Shown here piece by piece: positions 9,031-18,551 of a stretch of DNA of 64,000 nucleotides. The DNA comes from SB11 sp964584305 (GTDB lineage Bacteria > Bacteroidota > Bacteroidia > UBA8524): assembly GCA_964584305.1 (NCBI GenBank), contig CAZOZL010000001.1:310001-374000 (forward strand). Direction: 5' to 3'. The notes under the pieces were generated by a model. It had not been told where the DNA came from, ran no database searches, and saw nothing but the letters and a program-made list of their open reading frames with translations. Within the stretch, counting starts at the first letter, position 1. Each line of letters begins with the position of its first letter. The translations under genes and the position numbers were made by a program.

Positions 9031-9579
9031 ATGGTGATGAAACAAATAAAATGGATGGCAGTTAGTTTATTAGTATTGGGTATAACTGCCTGTAATAACA
9101 AAGTAAATACTGATAAGGGAGCGGGCATCAAAGTAATAGAATCTAAATTAGCCAAAAACGAAATAGCACCTAATTTAACAGATAAAATAGTGAAAACGGA
9201 AGAAGAATGGAAAAAAGAACTAACACCAGAACAATTTGTTGTTTTAAGGCAAAAAGGGACTGAACGCCCGCATACAGGCAAGCTATTGCACCACAGCGAA
9301 AACGGTTTATATACTTGTGCGGCTTGTGGGAATGAGTTATTTAAAAGCAAGCAAAAATTTGACAGCCATTGCGGGTGGCCAAGTTTTGATGATAAAATAG
9401 AAGGGGCGGTAAAAACCACAAAAGATACTTCGCACGGTATGGTACGTACTGAAATTACTTGCGCTCGCTGCGATGGACATTTGGGGCATATTTTTGATGA
9501 CGGCCCTACTGAAACAGGTTTGCGCTACTGTGTAAACTCAATATCTATTGGTTTTAAAAAGGATACTATCAAGCGGTAA
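9031..9579 (+). CDS. msrB: Peptide-methionine (R)-S-oxide reductase, lipoprotein form
   Basis: 182 residues. Repairs methionine-R-sulfoxide in proteins. A lipobox (LGITAC, Cys21) predicts a membrane-anchored lipoprotein, so the repair acts outside the cytoplasm. The MsrB domain covers about 60-178: CAACG and CARCDG are the two zinc-binding CxxC pairs, SHCGWPSF is the conserved substrate segment, and RYCVNS holds the catalytic Cys. An alternative ATG lies two codons in (9037). It follows the patatin gene by 18 bases. Confidence 0.93.
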   Translation: MVMKQIKWMAVSLLVLGITACNNKVNTDKGAGIKVIESKLAKNEIAPNLTDKIVKTEEEWKKELTPEQFVVLRQKGTERPHTGKLLHHSENGLYTCAACGNELFKSKQKFDSHCGWPSFDDKIEGAVKTTKDTSHGMVRTEITCARCDGHLGHIFDDGPTETGLRYCVNSISIGFKKDTIKR

Positions 9580-9680
9580 TACCTAAGTACATCTACTATA
9601 ATTACTTAGAGAATTTTAGCGTTTCATTCTTTGATAATAAACGGTTTAGCCCATATAGGTAAATACTAAGTTAATTATAG

Positions 9681-9688
9681 TACCTTTG
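9681..9688 (+). promoter_or_regulatory. -7 box (TACCTTTG) that fixes the helicase start downstream
   Basis: TACCTTTG matches TAnnTTTG. The longest open frame of the helicase would begin at the TTG inside this box, which cannot be translated if the box is the promoter. Initiation must therefore be at 9704 or 9746. Confidence 0.45.
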
Positions 9689-9745
9689 CGGCTTATTTTA
9701 GAAATGGGTAAAACTCCCGTTTCTACACAGACTTTTACAAAAAAA

Positions 9746-11557
9746 ATGAGTACAAATTTTGCGCAATTAGGTTTGCGCCCAGAAATCGTCCAAGCCATTT
9801 CGGAGATGGGCTTTGAAACTCCAACTGAGATTCAGAGTAAGGTAATTCCCATAATGTTAGCCAAATCTACTGATTTAGTAGGGGTAGCACAAACGGGTAC
9901 AGGAAAAACGGCAGCCTTTGGCTTGCCGATGTTACACCAAATTGATTTTTCAAAAAAACACATTCAAGGGCTAATTCTTTGCCCCACTCGTGAACTTTGC
10001 TTGCAAATTCAGAAAGACTACTTAAATTTTGCAAAACACATAAACGGTGCAAGAATTACGGCTGTTTATGGCGGTAGTAGTATGGAAAAGCAAATGCGTG
10101 AAATTAGATTTGGATCACACGTAATTGTTGCTACACCAGGTAGGTTAATGGACTTGATGAAGCGCAAAGCTATAAAATTAAATACGGTTGAGTATTTAGT
10201 TTTAGATGAGGCAGATGAGATGCTAAACATGGGTTTTAAAGAAGATATTGACACTATATTAGAGACAACCCCTTCTGAAAAAACTACATGGCTTTTTAGT
10301 GCTACCATGCCCAGAGAGGTGAGGCGCATAGCTTCAGGGTATATGAGCAACCCCGAGGAGGTTACCGTTGGCACAAAAAATACAGGTAATGTAAATATAG
10401 AGCATATATATTACCTTACTATGGCACGTAATAAATATGCTGCACTGAAGCGTATTGTCGATTTTTCGCCAGAGATATACGGTATTATATTTACCCGCAC
10501 CAAGTTGGATGCGCAAGATATTGCCGATAAATTGATGAAAGACGGCTATAATGCCGACTCGTTGCATGGTGATTTATCGCAAGCACAGCGCGAGAAGGTG
10601 ATGGCTCGCTATCGCTCGCGTAGTTTGCAAATATTGGTGGCTACTGATGTGGCGGCTCGTGGTATTGATGTAAACGATATTACCCATGTAATTAACTACT
10701 CATTGCCTGATGAACTGGAAGTATATACCCACCGTAGTGGACGTACCGCCCGTGCAGGCAAAAAAGGGATAGCTATCTCTATTATAAATAGTAAAGAAAC
10801 AGGTAAAATACGGCAACTTGAAAAAAGCGTAAGTGCTAAATTCACCAAAAAGGAGATACCTAATGGTGCTGAAATTTGCGAAAAGCAATTGTTTAAAATA
10901 ATACAAGAGGTGCATGACGTAGAGGTAAACGATAGTGAGATTGAACCATTTTTGCCTGGTATTAATGCCCAACTTGAAGATTTAAGTAAGGATGAGCTAA
11001 TAAAACGTTTTGCATCATTAGAGTTTAATCGCTTTTTGGAGTATTACCGTAATGCTCCCGATTTAAATATTAGTGCTGGCGGCAGAGATAGCGGAGCAGG
11101 GTATAGAGACAATGAAGATTTTGCTCGCTTTTTTATTAGCATAGGCGAAAAAGATGGCTTAGATAAAACGGGGTTACTTAAATTTATTAACCGTCATGGT
11201 TTAGGCAATTATAAAATTGGAAGAATAGATGTGAAACACACTTTTTCTTTTTTCGAGATTGATACAAGTGCGGTAGATGAGGTGCAAGCCAACCTTAACG
11301 GTGTTGAGTTTGAAAACCGCCAAGTGAGAGTAGAATTAGAAGAAGGAAGAAGCGGCGGCGGTGGACGTGGTGGAAGCAACAGAGGCGGCGGCGGACGTGG
11401 AGGCTATGGCAGCGGAAATAGAGGCGGCGGAAACCGTGGTGGTGGATATGGCGGTAGCAGAGATGGTGGAGGCTACGGTGGTAAAAAACGCTACGGCTCT
11501 AATGATGGTGGCAAGCGAAAAGCACGCAATGGCGGCTACACAAAAAAGAAGTATTAA
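9746..11557 (+). CDS. DEAD-box ATP-dependent RNA helicase with DbpA-type RNA-binding domain and RGG tail
   Basis: 603 residues from ATG 9746 (MSTNFAQLGL, a normal Q-motif beginning); ATG 9704 is the alternative. Motifs in order: AQTGTGKT (I), PTRELCLQ (Ia), VLDEADEML (II, DEAD), FSATMP (III), ATDVAARGID (V), HRSGRTARAGK (VI). After the helicase core, DFARFFISIGEKDGL begins a DbpA/CsdA-like RNA-binding domain. The last ~75 residues are a Gly/Arg-rich (RGG) low-complexity tail, common in Bacteroidota helicases. Likely role: ribosome assembly or mRNA remodelling, perhaps in the cold. A strong terminator follows. Confidence 0.93.
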   Translation: MSTNFAQLGLRPEIVQAISEMGFETPTEIQSKVIPIMLAKSTDLVGVAQTGTGKTAAFGLPMLHQIDFSKKHIQGLILCPTRELCLQIQKDYLNFAKHINGARITAVYGGSSMEKQMREIRFGSHVIVATPGRLMDLMKRKAIKLNTVEYLVLDEADEMLNMGFKEDIDTILETTPSEKTTWLFSATMPREVRRIASGYMSNPEEVTVGTKNTGNVNIEHIYYLTMARNKYAALKRIVDFSPEIYGIIFTRTKLDAQDIADKLMKDGYNADSLHGDLSQAQREKVMARYRSRSLQILVATDVAARGIDVNDITHVINYSLPDELEVYTHRSGRTARAGKKGIAISIINSKETGKIRQLEKSVSAKFTKKEIPNGAEICEKQLFKIIQEVHDVEVNDSEIEPFLPGINAQLEDLSKDELIKRFASLEFNRFLEYYRNAPDLNISAGGRDSGAGYRDNEDFARFFISIGEKDGLDKTGLLKFINRHGLGNYKIGRIDVKHTFSFFEIDTSAVDEVQANLNGVEFENRQVRVELEEGRSGGGGRGGSNRGGGGRGGYGSGNRGGGNRGGGYGGSRDGGGYGGKKRYGSNDGGKRKARNGGYTKKKY

Positions 11558-11580
11558 ATACTTAAAATTAATAAATAAAA

Positions 11581-11611
11581 ACGGGCGGATAAATTATCCG
11601 CCCGTTTTTTT
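11581..11611 (+). terminator. Rho-independent terminator after the helicase gene
   Basis: A perfect GC-rich inverted repeat, ACGGGCGGATAA (11581-11592) with TTATCCGCCCGT (11594-11605), followed by a run of seven T. Confidence 0.93.
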
Positions 11612-11692
11612 GTTTAAAAATATATAGGATTGAAATTCTATTGTGATTACAGTCTAAAACGGGAACTAAGTCCTGCTTCAAACTATTAATTA

Positions 11693-11738
11693 TTAAAAGA
11701 ACTGACTTTAACCAGTTAGAACTATTGTGTTCTTTTAA
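11693..11738 (-). terminator. Hairpin after the S24 regulator gene
   Basis: TTAAAAGAAC (11693-11702) and GTTCTTTTAA (11729-11738) are inverted, with an inner partial stem AACTG/CAGTT. It lies 28 bases past the stop of the minus-strand regulator. The stem is AT-rich and the T run is weak. Confidence 0.4.
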
Positions 11739-11766
11739 TCAAAAACAACTTATTCCCAACCCACAT

Positions 11767-12435
11767 TTAATTTACATTTATAGAAATTTGCCCACGCACT
11801 TTATACAGGCGTAAAATAGAATCAATGGGTATTTCCACATCATCAAACGATGGATTCTCGCTACACAGCAAAACTTTCTCTTTTTCACTCAAATGTTTAC
11901 GAATGTACTTTACAGTGCGATAATCTTCGGTAATTACTAAATATATCTCACCGTATAATATTACGGCTTTGTTTTTCACCTCTTTTACAGCAACAATATG
12001 CCCGTTTTTAATTTTTGGATACATACTATCCCCATAAATAGGTACGGCAAAATCACAATTTTTAAAAGCAGGTATAGACATAAAATACTCTGGCTCTTCG
12101 CGTTCATCAGCAAACACTGGAAATGCCGATGCTGTTACATCAATATTGTAGTAAGGTATTTTTGGCTCGCTTACCATATCCACAGGCACATCTTTAATTT
12201 GGTAGGGTTTTGGTTTTTTATCCCCTTCATACCGATGCGAGAGTACATTAAGCAGTGTTTCTATCGGCTCATCAATTGCGCCAGCAAGTTTATTTAGTTG
12301 TGAGTATTTAATATCATTAGCGGTGAGCAACCTATTTAAGTTTTGATAGCTCATTGTAAGTTTAGTACTCACTTCTTGAAGTGTTAAGCCTTTCCTGCGA
12401 GCAATTTCTTTATATACTTTATTTAGTTCTTCCAT
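11767..12435 (-). CDS. HTH-S24 (LexA/CI-like) transcriptional regulator
   Basis: 222 residues from ATG 12435. The N-terminal helix-turn-helix is at about 5-60 (RKGLTLQEVSTKLTMSYQNLNRLL). After a linker comes a peptidase S24 domain: IYGDSMYPKIKNGHIV holds the catalytic Ser and RTVKYIRK the likely catalytic Lys. Such proteins repress stress or mobile-element genes and may be inactivated by self-cleavage, although many stand-alone Bacteroidota members have lost the cleavage site; none is obvious here. The upstream GTGs at about 12459 overlap the promoter and were rejected. Monocistronic. Confidence 0.85.
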   Translation of the reverse strand: MEELNKVYKEIARRKGLTLQEVSTKLTMSYQNLNRLLTANDIKYSQLNKLAGAIDEPIETLLNVLSHRYEGDKKPKPYQIKDVPVDMVSEPKIPYYNIDVTASAFPVFADEREEPEYFMSIPAFKNCDFAVPIYGDSMYPKIKNGHIVAVKEVKNKAVILYGEIYLVITEDYRTVKYIRKHLSEKEKVLLCSENPSFDDVEIPIDSILRLYKVRGQISINVN

Positions 12436-12458
12436 TAAATCTACTTTAGTTTCCACCA

Positions 12459-12491
12459 CAAATTTAACAAAAACATTTATATTATATCAAA
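12459..12491 (-). promoter_or_regulatory. Promoter of the S24 regulator (TTTG-N21-TAAATTTG, minus strand)
   Basis: On the minus strand TTTG (12491-12488) is followed after 21 bases by TAAATTTG (12466-12459), matching both phylum elements. The box ends 23 bases before ATG 12435, which rules out the upstream GTG starts. Confidence 0.55.
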
Positions 12492-12593
12492 TTATCACTC
12501 ATTTTTGTTTACAATACAAATATTTTTATTGATTTTTTGCAAAAAACACAAAATATAGAAGCAAAATTAATTATATCGAAATTTTAGTAATGC

Positions 12594-12845
12594 AACCCGT
12601 AGTGCATTATTCTATTATTTGTTCAATAATGTTATTGCTATACCTGTTTCCTTATAACCTCACCCAGTTTTGTGGTGAAAGTATAATTACCATAAAGTCC
12701 CTTTCCTAAGGAGGGTGCAGTACCCATAACTTAGTGTGTTGTTTAGTATCGATACTTAGCTCGTACGGCTGGTTTCCCCTCCTGCTTTGGGTGCAGGAGA
12801 GGACGACTTAGGGGTGGTGGACACTACCGTGATTATGACAGCCCT
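12594..12845. repeat. Mosaic repeat material in the 12492-12931 spacer
   Basis: AACCCGTAGTGCATT (12594-12608) recurs at 37130-37144 and inverted at about 50794-50808 and 56630-56644. GTTTCCTTATAACCTCACC (about 12646-12663) recurs inverted at about 50682-50700. The remainder (CTCCTGCTTTGGGTGCAGGAGAGG, about 12780-12800) is itself partly palindromic. No gene is seen in this spacer. Confidence 0.55.
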
Positions 12846-12931
12846 ACCACCATTCAAAAAGCCACTAACTAACCACTAATAAAAACGCTGATATTCATTT
12901 GCACAACGGGTTAATGTATAAAATAGCTACT

Positions 12932-14185
12932 CTATCCAACTTCAATAATAAGTTTACGCACCATATCCAAAGCCATTATAGCACTACGCTCTATAATAGA
13001 TAGCCGCGTACCACGAAATTTATACTTTTTTGAAACCACTATACCGCTCTCGTTTGCTACTGCAACCCAAACAGTGCCCACAGGCTTTTTTTCTGTCCAT
13101 CCACTGGGTCCAGCAATACCACTTACTGCAATTGTATAATCTGTTTCCAGTTTTTCCATCACTCCTTTTGCCATTTGCTCTACAGTTTCTTGGCTAACCG
13201 CCCCAACCGTATCTAACACCTGCTGCGCAACACCCAGTTGGTTTACCTTCACACCATTGTTATACGCTATTATAGACCCCTTATAATAAGCCGAGCTACC
13301 CGCAATACTTGTTAGTTGGTACGCTATAAAACCTCCTGTACAGCTTTCGGCAGTGGCTATGGTTTTTCCCTTTTCTTTTAGCAAGTTTCCTACAAGCTCT
13401 TGCATAGGGGTATCCTCATCAATAACAATATATTCGCCTACTTTTTCATAAATTTGTTCAACAATTTCATCTATCTCTTTTTGCAGTACTGTTTCATTGC
13501 TTCCCCTTGCTGTTAAACGCATCCGCACAATACTGTAATTAGGCAGGTATGCCAACTTTATATAGGGGGGCAAATTATTTTCTATGCTCTCTATTTCTTT
13601 ACTTAAAAAAGATTCTCCAATACCCATACACATCAATGTTTTATGGATAATATGCTGGTGCTTACCCAGTTTTTTAATTCTGGGAAGCACAAAGTTTTCC
13701 ATCATTGCCTTCATTTCATAAGGCACACCAGGCATAGATACATATATTTGCCCATTCACTTCAAACCACATCCCAGGCGCAGTACCCAGCTCGTTAAAAA
13801 TAGTTTCACAAATTTCAGGTACATCTGCTTGTTGCATATTAGCATCAATAACGGGAAGATTAGACCTCTTAAAAATTTCTATTATATGCTGCTCCACTAC
13901 CGCATCAGTACGAAACTCACAGTTAAAATACTGTGCCAAGGTGTGCTTGGTTAAATCATCTTTTGTTGGACCTAAACCGCCCGTTATCAAAATTATATTC
14001 GCACGTGTTTTAGCACTATCCAAAGCAGCAATAATATGCTCAGAGCTATCGCTAATAGCCGTTTTTTGTACTATTTCTAACCCAATTTTGTTAAGCTCTT
14101 GCCCTATCCAAGCCGAGTTGGTATCTACTACTTGCCCTATCAGCAACTCATCGCCAATGGTTATTACTTCACAATTATTTTGCAC
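12932..14185 (-). CDS. cinA: CinA family nicotinamide-nucleotide amidase / ADP-ribose pyrophosphatase
   Basis: 417 residues, the full two-domain length. The N-terminal MoaB/MogA-like domain (GDELLIGQVVDTNSAWI at the start, ITGGLGPTKDDLTK at ~75) is the COG1058 pyrophosphatase. The C-terminal PncC domain starts near residue 255 (GKTIATAESCTGGFIAYQL, with the active-site Ser; SGIAGPSGWTEKKPVGTVW). The protein salvages NMN from DNA-ligase turnover and removes toxic NAD derivatives. It lies 142 bases downstream of the M1 aminopeptidase gene on the same strand, but a hairpin separates them. Confidence 0.93.
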   Translation of the reverse strand: MQNNCEVITIGDELLIGQVVDTNSAWIGQELNKIGLEIVQKTAISDSSEHIIAALDSAKTRANIILITGGLGPTKDDLTKHTLAQYFNCEFRTDAVVEQHIIEIFKRSNLPVIDANMQQADVPEICETIFNELGTAPGMWFEVNGQIYVSMPGVPYEMKAMMENFVLPRIKKLGKHQHIIHKTLMCMGIGESFLSKEIESIENNLPPYIKLAYLPNYSIVRMRLTARGSNETVLQKEIDEIVEQIYEKVGEYIVIDEDTPMQELVGNLLKEKGKTIATAESCTGGFIAYQLTSIAGSSAYYKGSIIAYNNGVKVNQLGVAQQVLDTVGAVSQETVEQMAKGVMEKLETDYTIAVSGIAGPSGWTEKKPVGTVWVAVANESGIVVSKKYKFRGTRLSIIERSAIMALDMVRKLIIEVG

Positions 14186-14267
14186 TTTAAAAAGATACTA
14201 TTTTAAAACTTCAAATCTACACTTTTTAAGTAGCTGCTAATGTAAAAAGATAGCAATAGCTAAGGCA

Positions 14268-14301
14268 CAAAAAAAGCCTCATACTATAAAGTACAAGGCT
14301 T
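14268..14301 (-). terminator. Terminator after the M1 aminopeptidase gene
   Basis: On the minus strand AAGCCT and AGGCTT flank a partly paired centre and are followed by seven T. It is placed about 30 bases past the aminopeptidase stop. Confidence 0.7.
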
Positions 14302-14327
14302 ACTATTATTTTTTGCTTAGAGGTTTA

Positions 14328-17093
14328 TTAATCTTCTATTTTTTCAATGGTTTCTTCTTCCTCCAACTTCTCAAGCCCTCCAGTTTTAGAAAGAATTTTG
14401 TTTAACATTACCATTTTCTTCTCTTCATCGGCCGACAAGGTATTACCTTTTCGTTTCTCTAACAATGCTTTATAAGCTGGTAAATATTTTTTGTTTACCT
14501 CTTCTTTAATGTTAAAAACTACAAAAACCAGAAACCTGCTTTGCTTTCCACCATCATCCATACTTTCTAACAAATTAAGCCCTTTCAAAACTCTTGCGTC
14601 ATTACCGTTTAGCATATGTGTACCCATACTGCTAAGCAATAGATAGCCGATTTCTCCCCCTTTTCTCTCGGTAATTGCCTCCTCAAACCAAGGCATATAG
14701 TTTTGTACACCGTACTTGCCTAAAATATACAAGTACAAGTATCCCATTTGGATATTTTTCTCCTTTTTATATGATTTTTCTGCAAAATCAACGGCAGCAA
14801 CACTATCTAATTTTGCCAAACCCATTATTGCTTCCCCAACTACAAAATACGATGAATCAGTAAGTAGTTTTTTGTATAAAGGGATATCTTCTTTATTTTT
14901 TACCGTAGTAATAAGTGCTAAAGCACTTCTACGTACTGTCGATTTTTTATCATTCTCTGCCATAAAAGCAATACGCTTTTTATAGCCTCTCTCCTCAATC
15001 AAATCCAACTCCTTAATAAGATTTACACCCTTGTTGCGCATTGCCCAAAATTTATCGCTTATGCTAGCTCTTATCAGTCCGTTTATGAATTCACCACTAT
15101 CATTATTCTCGCTGTTTAGTTCTGCTTGCTCCACTGCCTCCAATCTATCCATAAACAAAGCTCCTTTTGCGGCTTGCTCTATCCATTGTGCATCATCTTT
15201 TACTTCTGTTTTTTCGCACAGCAGCATTTTTTCAGCATCAAAATTTACCCAAGTAGGTTTAGTATCCACAAAAAACTCAAACTTTTCATAGCCTTCGTCA
15301 ATTACTACATCTTCGGTGCGTTTAGTACCGTCAGCATTATGTATATCAATTTTTACGGGTAGGCGATACACCTTAGGTACATTTTCACCCTCCTGTATTT
15401 GAATTACTTTTATAGTGTACAAGCCTGCTTCAGCATCATAATCGTGAATTACACTTAAAACAGGATGCCCCGCTTTATAAAACCACTGATTGAAAAACCA
15501 GTTTAAATCTTCGCCAGTAACTTCCTCAAAAGCTATACGAAGCTGGTGCATCTCTACCGTTTTAAATTTATTTTTTGTTAGATATACATTTAATGCTTTA
15601 AAAAAGGCTTCATCGCCAACATACTTGCGCAACATATGCAAAACACGCCCTCCTTTTTGATAGCTGTGAGCATCAAACATATCCAAAGGCTTTTCATGGT
15701 TAAAACGTATTAACGGCACTTTTTTATTGTTCGCCTCATTTAAGTACGTTCTTAGGTTCGTATTTAAGTGGTTATCTGCTTCTTCACGTCCATAAGCGTG
15801 TTCAAACCATAAGTACTCGCCATAGGTAGCAAAACTTTCATTAAGAGGTATGTTTGCCCAGCTTTCTATAGTAACCAAATCACCAAACCAATGGTGAAAC
15901 AACTCGTGTGCTACTACTTCTTCTAAAGGCTGGTCTATGTGCATACGGTCGTCGTGTTGCAGCAAATCAAAATGTATTACTGCCCCCGTATTTTCCATTG
16001 CCCCCGACACAAAATCGCGCACCACCACTTGGTGGTATTTATCCCAAGGGTAATCAACACCTAATTTTTTCGAGTAAAAATCTATCATTTTTGGGGTGTT
16101 CCCAAATATCATTTTAGCATACTTGGCATATTCTTTTTCTACATAATAATGCACAGGCACATTGCGCCATTTATCTTTTACAATAGTAAAATCGCCCACC
16201 GCCATCATAGCTAAATAGGGTGCGTGTGGCAAGGTTTGTTTCCAGTGGTCGGTATGTGTGCCATCCCCATTTTTTTTAGATGACATTAGCTTGCCGTTTG
16301 ATAGGGTTACATAAGGAGTATCAACGGTTATAAAAATTTCTTGCGTCATACGCTCATTAGGAGAATCGAACGTAGGAAACCAGCACGATGAACTTTCTGT
16401 TTCGCCTTGTGTCCATATTTGGCGAGGTTTGTTTTTTTCTTTTAACTCAGGATTGATAAAATACAGCCCTTTATCTTCTGTAATTGCTTCTTTAGTAGGG
16501 TCAAAAGCATCGCCGTAGCCATTTGGCAACTCATTTGGTTTTGCTACGTAGTTAATAAAAATGGTTATCTTTTCATTGGCTTTGTATATGCGCCCTAAGT
16601 TTATTTCTAATTTGGCTAAATCTCTATATTCGTATTTTAGTGGCGTAGTATTTTTCTTCTTATCTATTTCAAAAACACCTAATATTTCAAACCCTTTAGC
16701 ATCAAGTACTGCTATATCCGTAGGATAAAAATAGGGTTTCAGGGTAATATATGCCTTGCCATACATATATTGCTTTTCATAGTCAAATTTTACTTTAAGT
16801 TTAGTATGTATAATATCAATAGTATGGGTTTTACTTGCTTTATATACTTCTAATTTATTATTAGCAGGTGCAGTAACTTCCCACTCCTCATCCAACTCTA
16901 TTAAAGCCTTATTGTCAGGAAAATCGTCATCAATTGCTTCCTCTTCGTATTTCGCAAACATTTCTGCTGCGGCAATAGAATCTTTATAGGCTTGGCTATT
17001 AACATCTGCCACATTATTAGCAGCCTTTTTCGAGGTTTTACAAGCAGCAATAACTAATATGCCTGCCACAAGGGGAAGAAGTAATTTACGCAT
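14328..17093 (-). CDS. M1 family zinc aminopeptidase, lipoprotein
   Basis: 921 residues. A lipobox (VIAAC, Cys18) after a hydrophobic N-terminus makes this an envelope lipoprotein. Catalytic domain: GAMENTG is the exopeptidase motif; HELFHHWFGD supplies the zinc ligands and catalytic Glu, with the third ligand Glu in NESFATYGEY. Beyond about residue 640 is a helical-repeat C-terminal region (repeated ALITTVKNKEDIPLYKK-like units). Removes N-terminal residues from peptides, probably for nutrient uptake in the periplasm. Divergent from the biotin-carrier gene across a 60-base promoter region; its terminator is at 14268-14301. Confidence 0.92.
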   Translation of the reverse strand: MRKLLLPLVAGILVIAACKTSKKAANNVADVNSQAYKDSIAAAEMFAKYEEEAIDDDFPDNKALIELDEEWEVTAPANNKLEVYKASKTHTIDIIHTKLKVKFDYEKQYMYGKAYITLKPYFYPTDIAVLDAKGFEILGVFEIDKKKNTTPLKYEYRDLAKLEINLGRIYKANEKITIFINYVAKPNELPNGYGDAFDPTKEAITEDKGLYFINPELKEKNKPRQIWTQGETESSSCWFPTFDSPNERMTQEIFITVDTPYVTLSNGKLMSSKKNGDGTHTDHWKQTLPHAPYLAMMAVGDFTIVKDKWRNVPVHYYVEKEYAKYAKMIFGNTPKMIDFYSKKLGVDYPWDKYHQVVVRDFVSGAMENTGAVIHFDLLQHDDRMHIDQPLEEVVAHELFHHWFGDLVTIESWANIPLNESFATYGEYLWFEHAYGREEADNHLNTNLRTYLNEANNKKVPLIRFNHEKPLDMFDAHSYQKGGRVLHMLRKYVGDEAFFKALNVYLTKNKFKTVEMHQLRIAFEEVTGEDLNWFFNQWFYKAGHPVLSVIHDYDAEAGLYTIKVIQIQEGENVPKVYRLPVKIDIHNADGTKRTEDVVIDEGYEKFEFFVDTKPTWVNFDAEKMLLCEKTEVKDDAQWIEQAAKGALFMDRLEAVEQAELNSENNDSGEFINGLIRASISDKFWAMRNKGVNLIKELDLIEERGYKKRIAFMAENDKKSTVRRSALALITTVKNKEDIPLYKKLLTDSSYFVVGEAIMGLAKLDSVAAVDFAEKSYKKEKNIQMGYLYLYILGKYGVQNYMPWFEEAITERKGGEIGYLLLSSMGTHMLNGNDARVLKGLNLLESMDDGGKQSRFLVFVVFNIKEEVNKKYLPAYKALLEKRKGNTLSADEEKKMVMLNKILSKTGGLEKLEEEETIEKIED

Positions 17094-17105
17094 CGGTTTT
17101 TTATC

Positions 17106-17137
17106 TTTTGAGTTTTGTCGAGTTTTGTTGATTTTTG
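17106..17137 (+). promoter_or_regulatory. Promoter candidate for the biotin-carrier gene
   Basis: TTTTG (17106-17110) and TGATTTTTG (17129-17137) approximate the two phylum elements. They leave a 16-base leader before ATG 17154 and make the upstream TTG start at 17115 unlikely. Confidence 0.4.
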
Positions 17138-17153
17138 CAGAAACTATATCCTA

Positions 17154-17660
17154 ATGATAAAGGCAAAAGTAAACGATAAACACGATTATACAATCACCGA
17201 AGAGGATGAGCAAATTAAAATAAACGATGAAACAATAACCCCCGATGTTTATAAGATTGATAAACACCGTATGCACTTGTTGCTAAACAACAAATCGTAT
17301 AATGTTGAAGTTACTGAACATCCCAGCGAGGACGAAAAAACCTATACAGTTATAGTAAACGGACAAAAAAATACCGTTGCCATAAAAGACCGTTTTGATA
17401 TACTTTTAGAAAAAATGGGAATGGCAAACCTTGCCTCTAATAAGGTAAACGATATAAAAGCACCTATGCCTGGTTTGGTTTTAAAAGTATTGGTTGAAGT
17501 AGGCACTGAATTTAAAAAAGGAGACGCAGTTTTGATTTTAGAAGCCATGAAAATGGAAAATGTATTAAAAGCTCCTGCTGATGGCATAGTACACTCTATT
17601 GAAATAAAAGCAGGCGATAAAGTAGAGAAAAATCAGGTGATGATTGTGCTTGACAAATAG
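17154..17660 (+). CDS. Biotin carboxyl carrier protein subunit (stand-alone biotinyl domain)
   Basis: 168 residues from ATG 17154. Biotinylation motif EAMKMEN with Lys133; the biotinyl fold spans about 100-168 and starts with IKAPMPGLVLKV, the Pro-Gly beta hairpin common to carriers of acyl-CoA and pyruvate carboxylases. The N-terminal ~95 residues are a small beta domain, as in carriers that pair with separate biotin carboxylase and carboxyltransferase subunits (propionyl- or acetyl-CoA carboxylase). The partner subunits are not adjacent, so the complex it serves is open. Confidence 0.85.
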   Translation: MIKAKVNDKHDYTITEEDEQIKINDETITPDVYKIDKHRMHLLLNNKSYNVEVTEHPSEDEKTYTVIVNGQKNTVAIKDRFDILLEKMGMANLASNKVNDIKAPMPGLVLKVLVEVGTEFKKGDAVLILEAMKMENVLKAPADGIVHSIEIKAGDKVEKNQVMIVLDK

Positions 17661-17789
17661 TGTTTAAACCCTATTCAATATGAGTAGGGCAAAATATGTA
17701 ATACTTTTAAAATTTAATGATAATAAAAAAGTGATGCCGTACCTATGCCGTTCAGGCATTTTCTTGCAACAGGTTGAAGCCTTACCCGC

Positions 17790-17942
17790 CATTGCGAGGT
17801 CTTCCGAGGCAACCTTTGCCATCACATCATACAGATTTGCCTGCCCGAATGAAACAGATTGCCACGCTAACCTAAGAAGATTATCTCGCAATGACGATAG
17901 TCACTGAGTAGCATGGCTGCCCGCCTTTCGACTTAGCTCAAG
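17790..17942. repeat. Dispersed palindromic repeat, copy 2, plus a CTTTCGACTTAGCTCAAG module
   Basis: CATTGCGAG (17790-17798) and CTCGCAATG (17885-17893) bound an imperfect hairpin: AGGTCTTCCGAGGCAA against ATTGCC...TAAGAAGATTATCT. It is followed at 17921-17942 by CCGCCTTTCGACTTAGCTCAAG, which recurs at 56548-56569 and in variant form at about 50707-50729. The 17661-18120 spacer holds nothing else that I recognise. Confidence 0.65.
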
Positions 17943-18132
17943 AATTGAAGGTACATCCATATCTTTAACGTCATTATAGGAATTTGCATTTTGTAGTGTT
18001 GCAATAGCATTTTTAGTTTTTATAATTAACCGTTTTGCCAAAAAAGGGCGAATAAAAGCAGTGAGCATATCAAAAGGAGAAACTTATTTATTAAAGTTTA
18101 ATCACTAAATTTGTAAAAGCAGGGCGTGTCCC

Positions 18133-18443
18133 TACTGGCACAGGTAATAATGATATTACATTAACTTCAAGTTGCACGATTACCTCTACCGTAACATTTA
18201 ATGCGGGAAAAAAATTACCGTGCCAAGTGGAATTACTTTAACGCTTTCTACTGGGGCATTACTTAATTCAGCAAGTGGGACGGATGCTTGGACGGAATTG
18301 TTGTAGAAAATGGTGGAATTCTACTCATAGAAGAGTGGGCAACTATTAAAAACGCCACTACTGGTGTAATAGTGAAATCGGGGTATAGAGATAAAAGTGT
18401 GGTGGGTTTTTTAAAAAGAAAATCAAAAAAAGAGAGGTTTTAA
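18133..18443 (+). pseudogene. Decayed fragment of a beta-repeat adhesin / T9SS cargo protein
   Basis: Three pieces in different frames read as one protein: an ITLTSSCTITSTVTFNAGKK-like piece, then ITVPSGITLTLSTGALLNSA, then DGIVVENGG...TIKNATTGVIVKSG, ending at TAA 18441-18443. The first frame break is in a run of seven A (18208-18214), where one more A would restore the frame; the second is near 18290. The text is typical of beta-helix surface proteins of this phylum. No start or sorting domain remains. Both breaks being sequencing errors is less likely than decay. Confidence 0.6.
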
Positions 18444-18551
18444 TTTATTTCACTACTTAGAACTATAAATTCTATTAAGCACACATTTGTTAATAACTAC
18501 TTCTGTCCAAAATCAAGTAAAATCCAGTATTTTGCGGTTTGGTTTATCAAA

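Noticed and set aside
9686..9745. N-terminal extension of the helicase from TTG 9686
   Set aside because: The TTG lies inside the TACCTTTG -7 box and the extension has no family match.
12436..12459. Upstream GTG starts for the S24 regulator
   Set aside because: They overlap the -7 box TAAATTTG on the minus strand.
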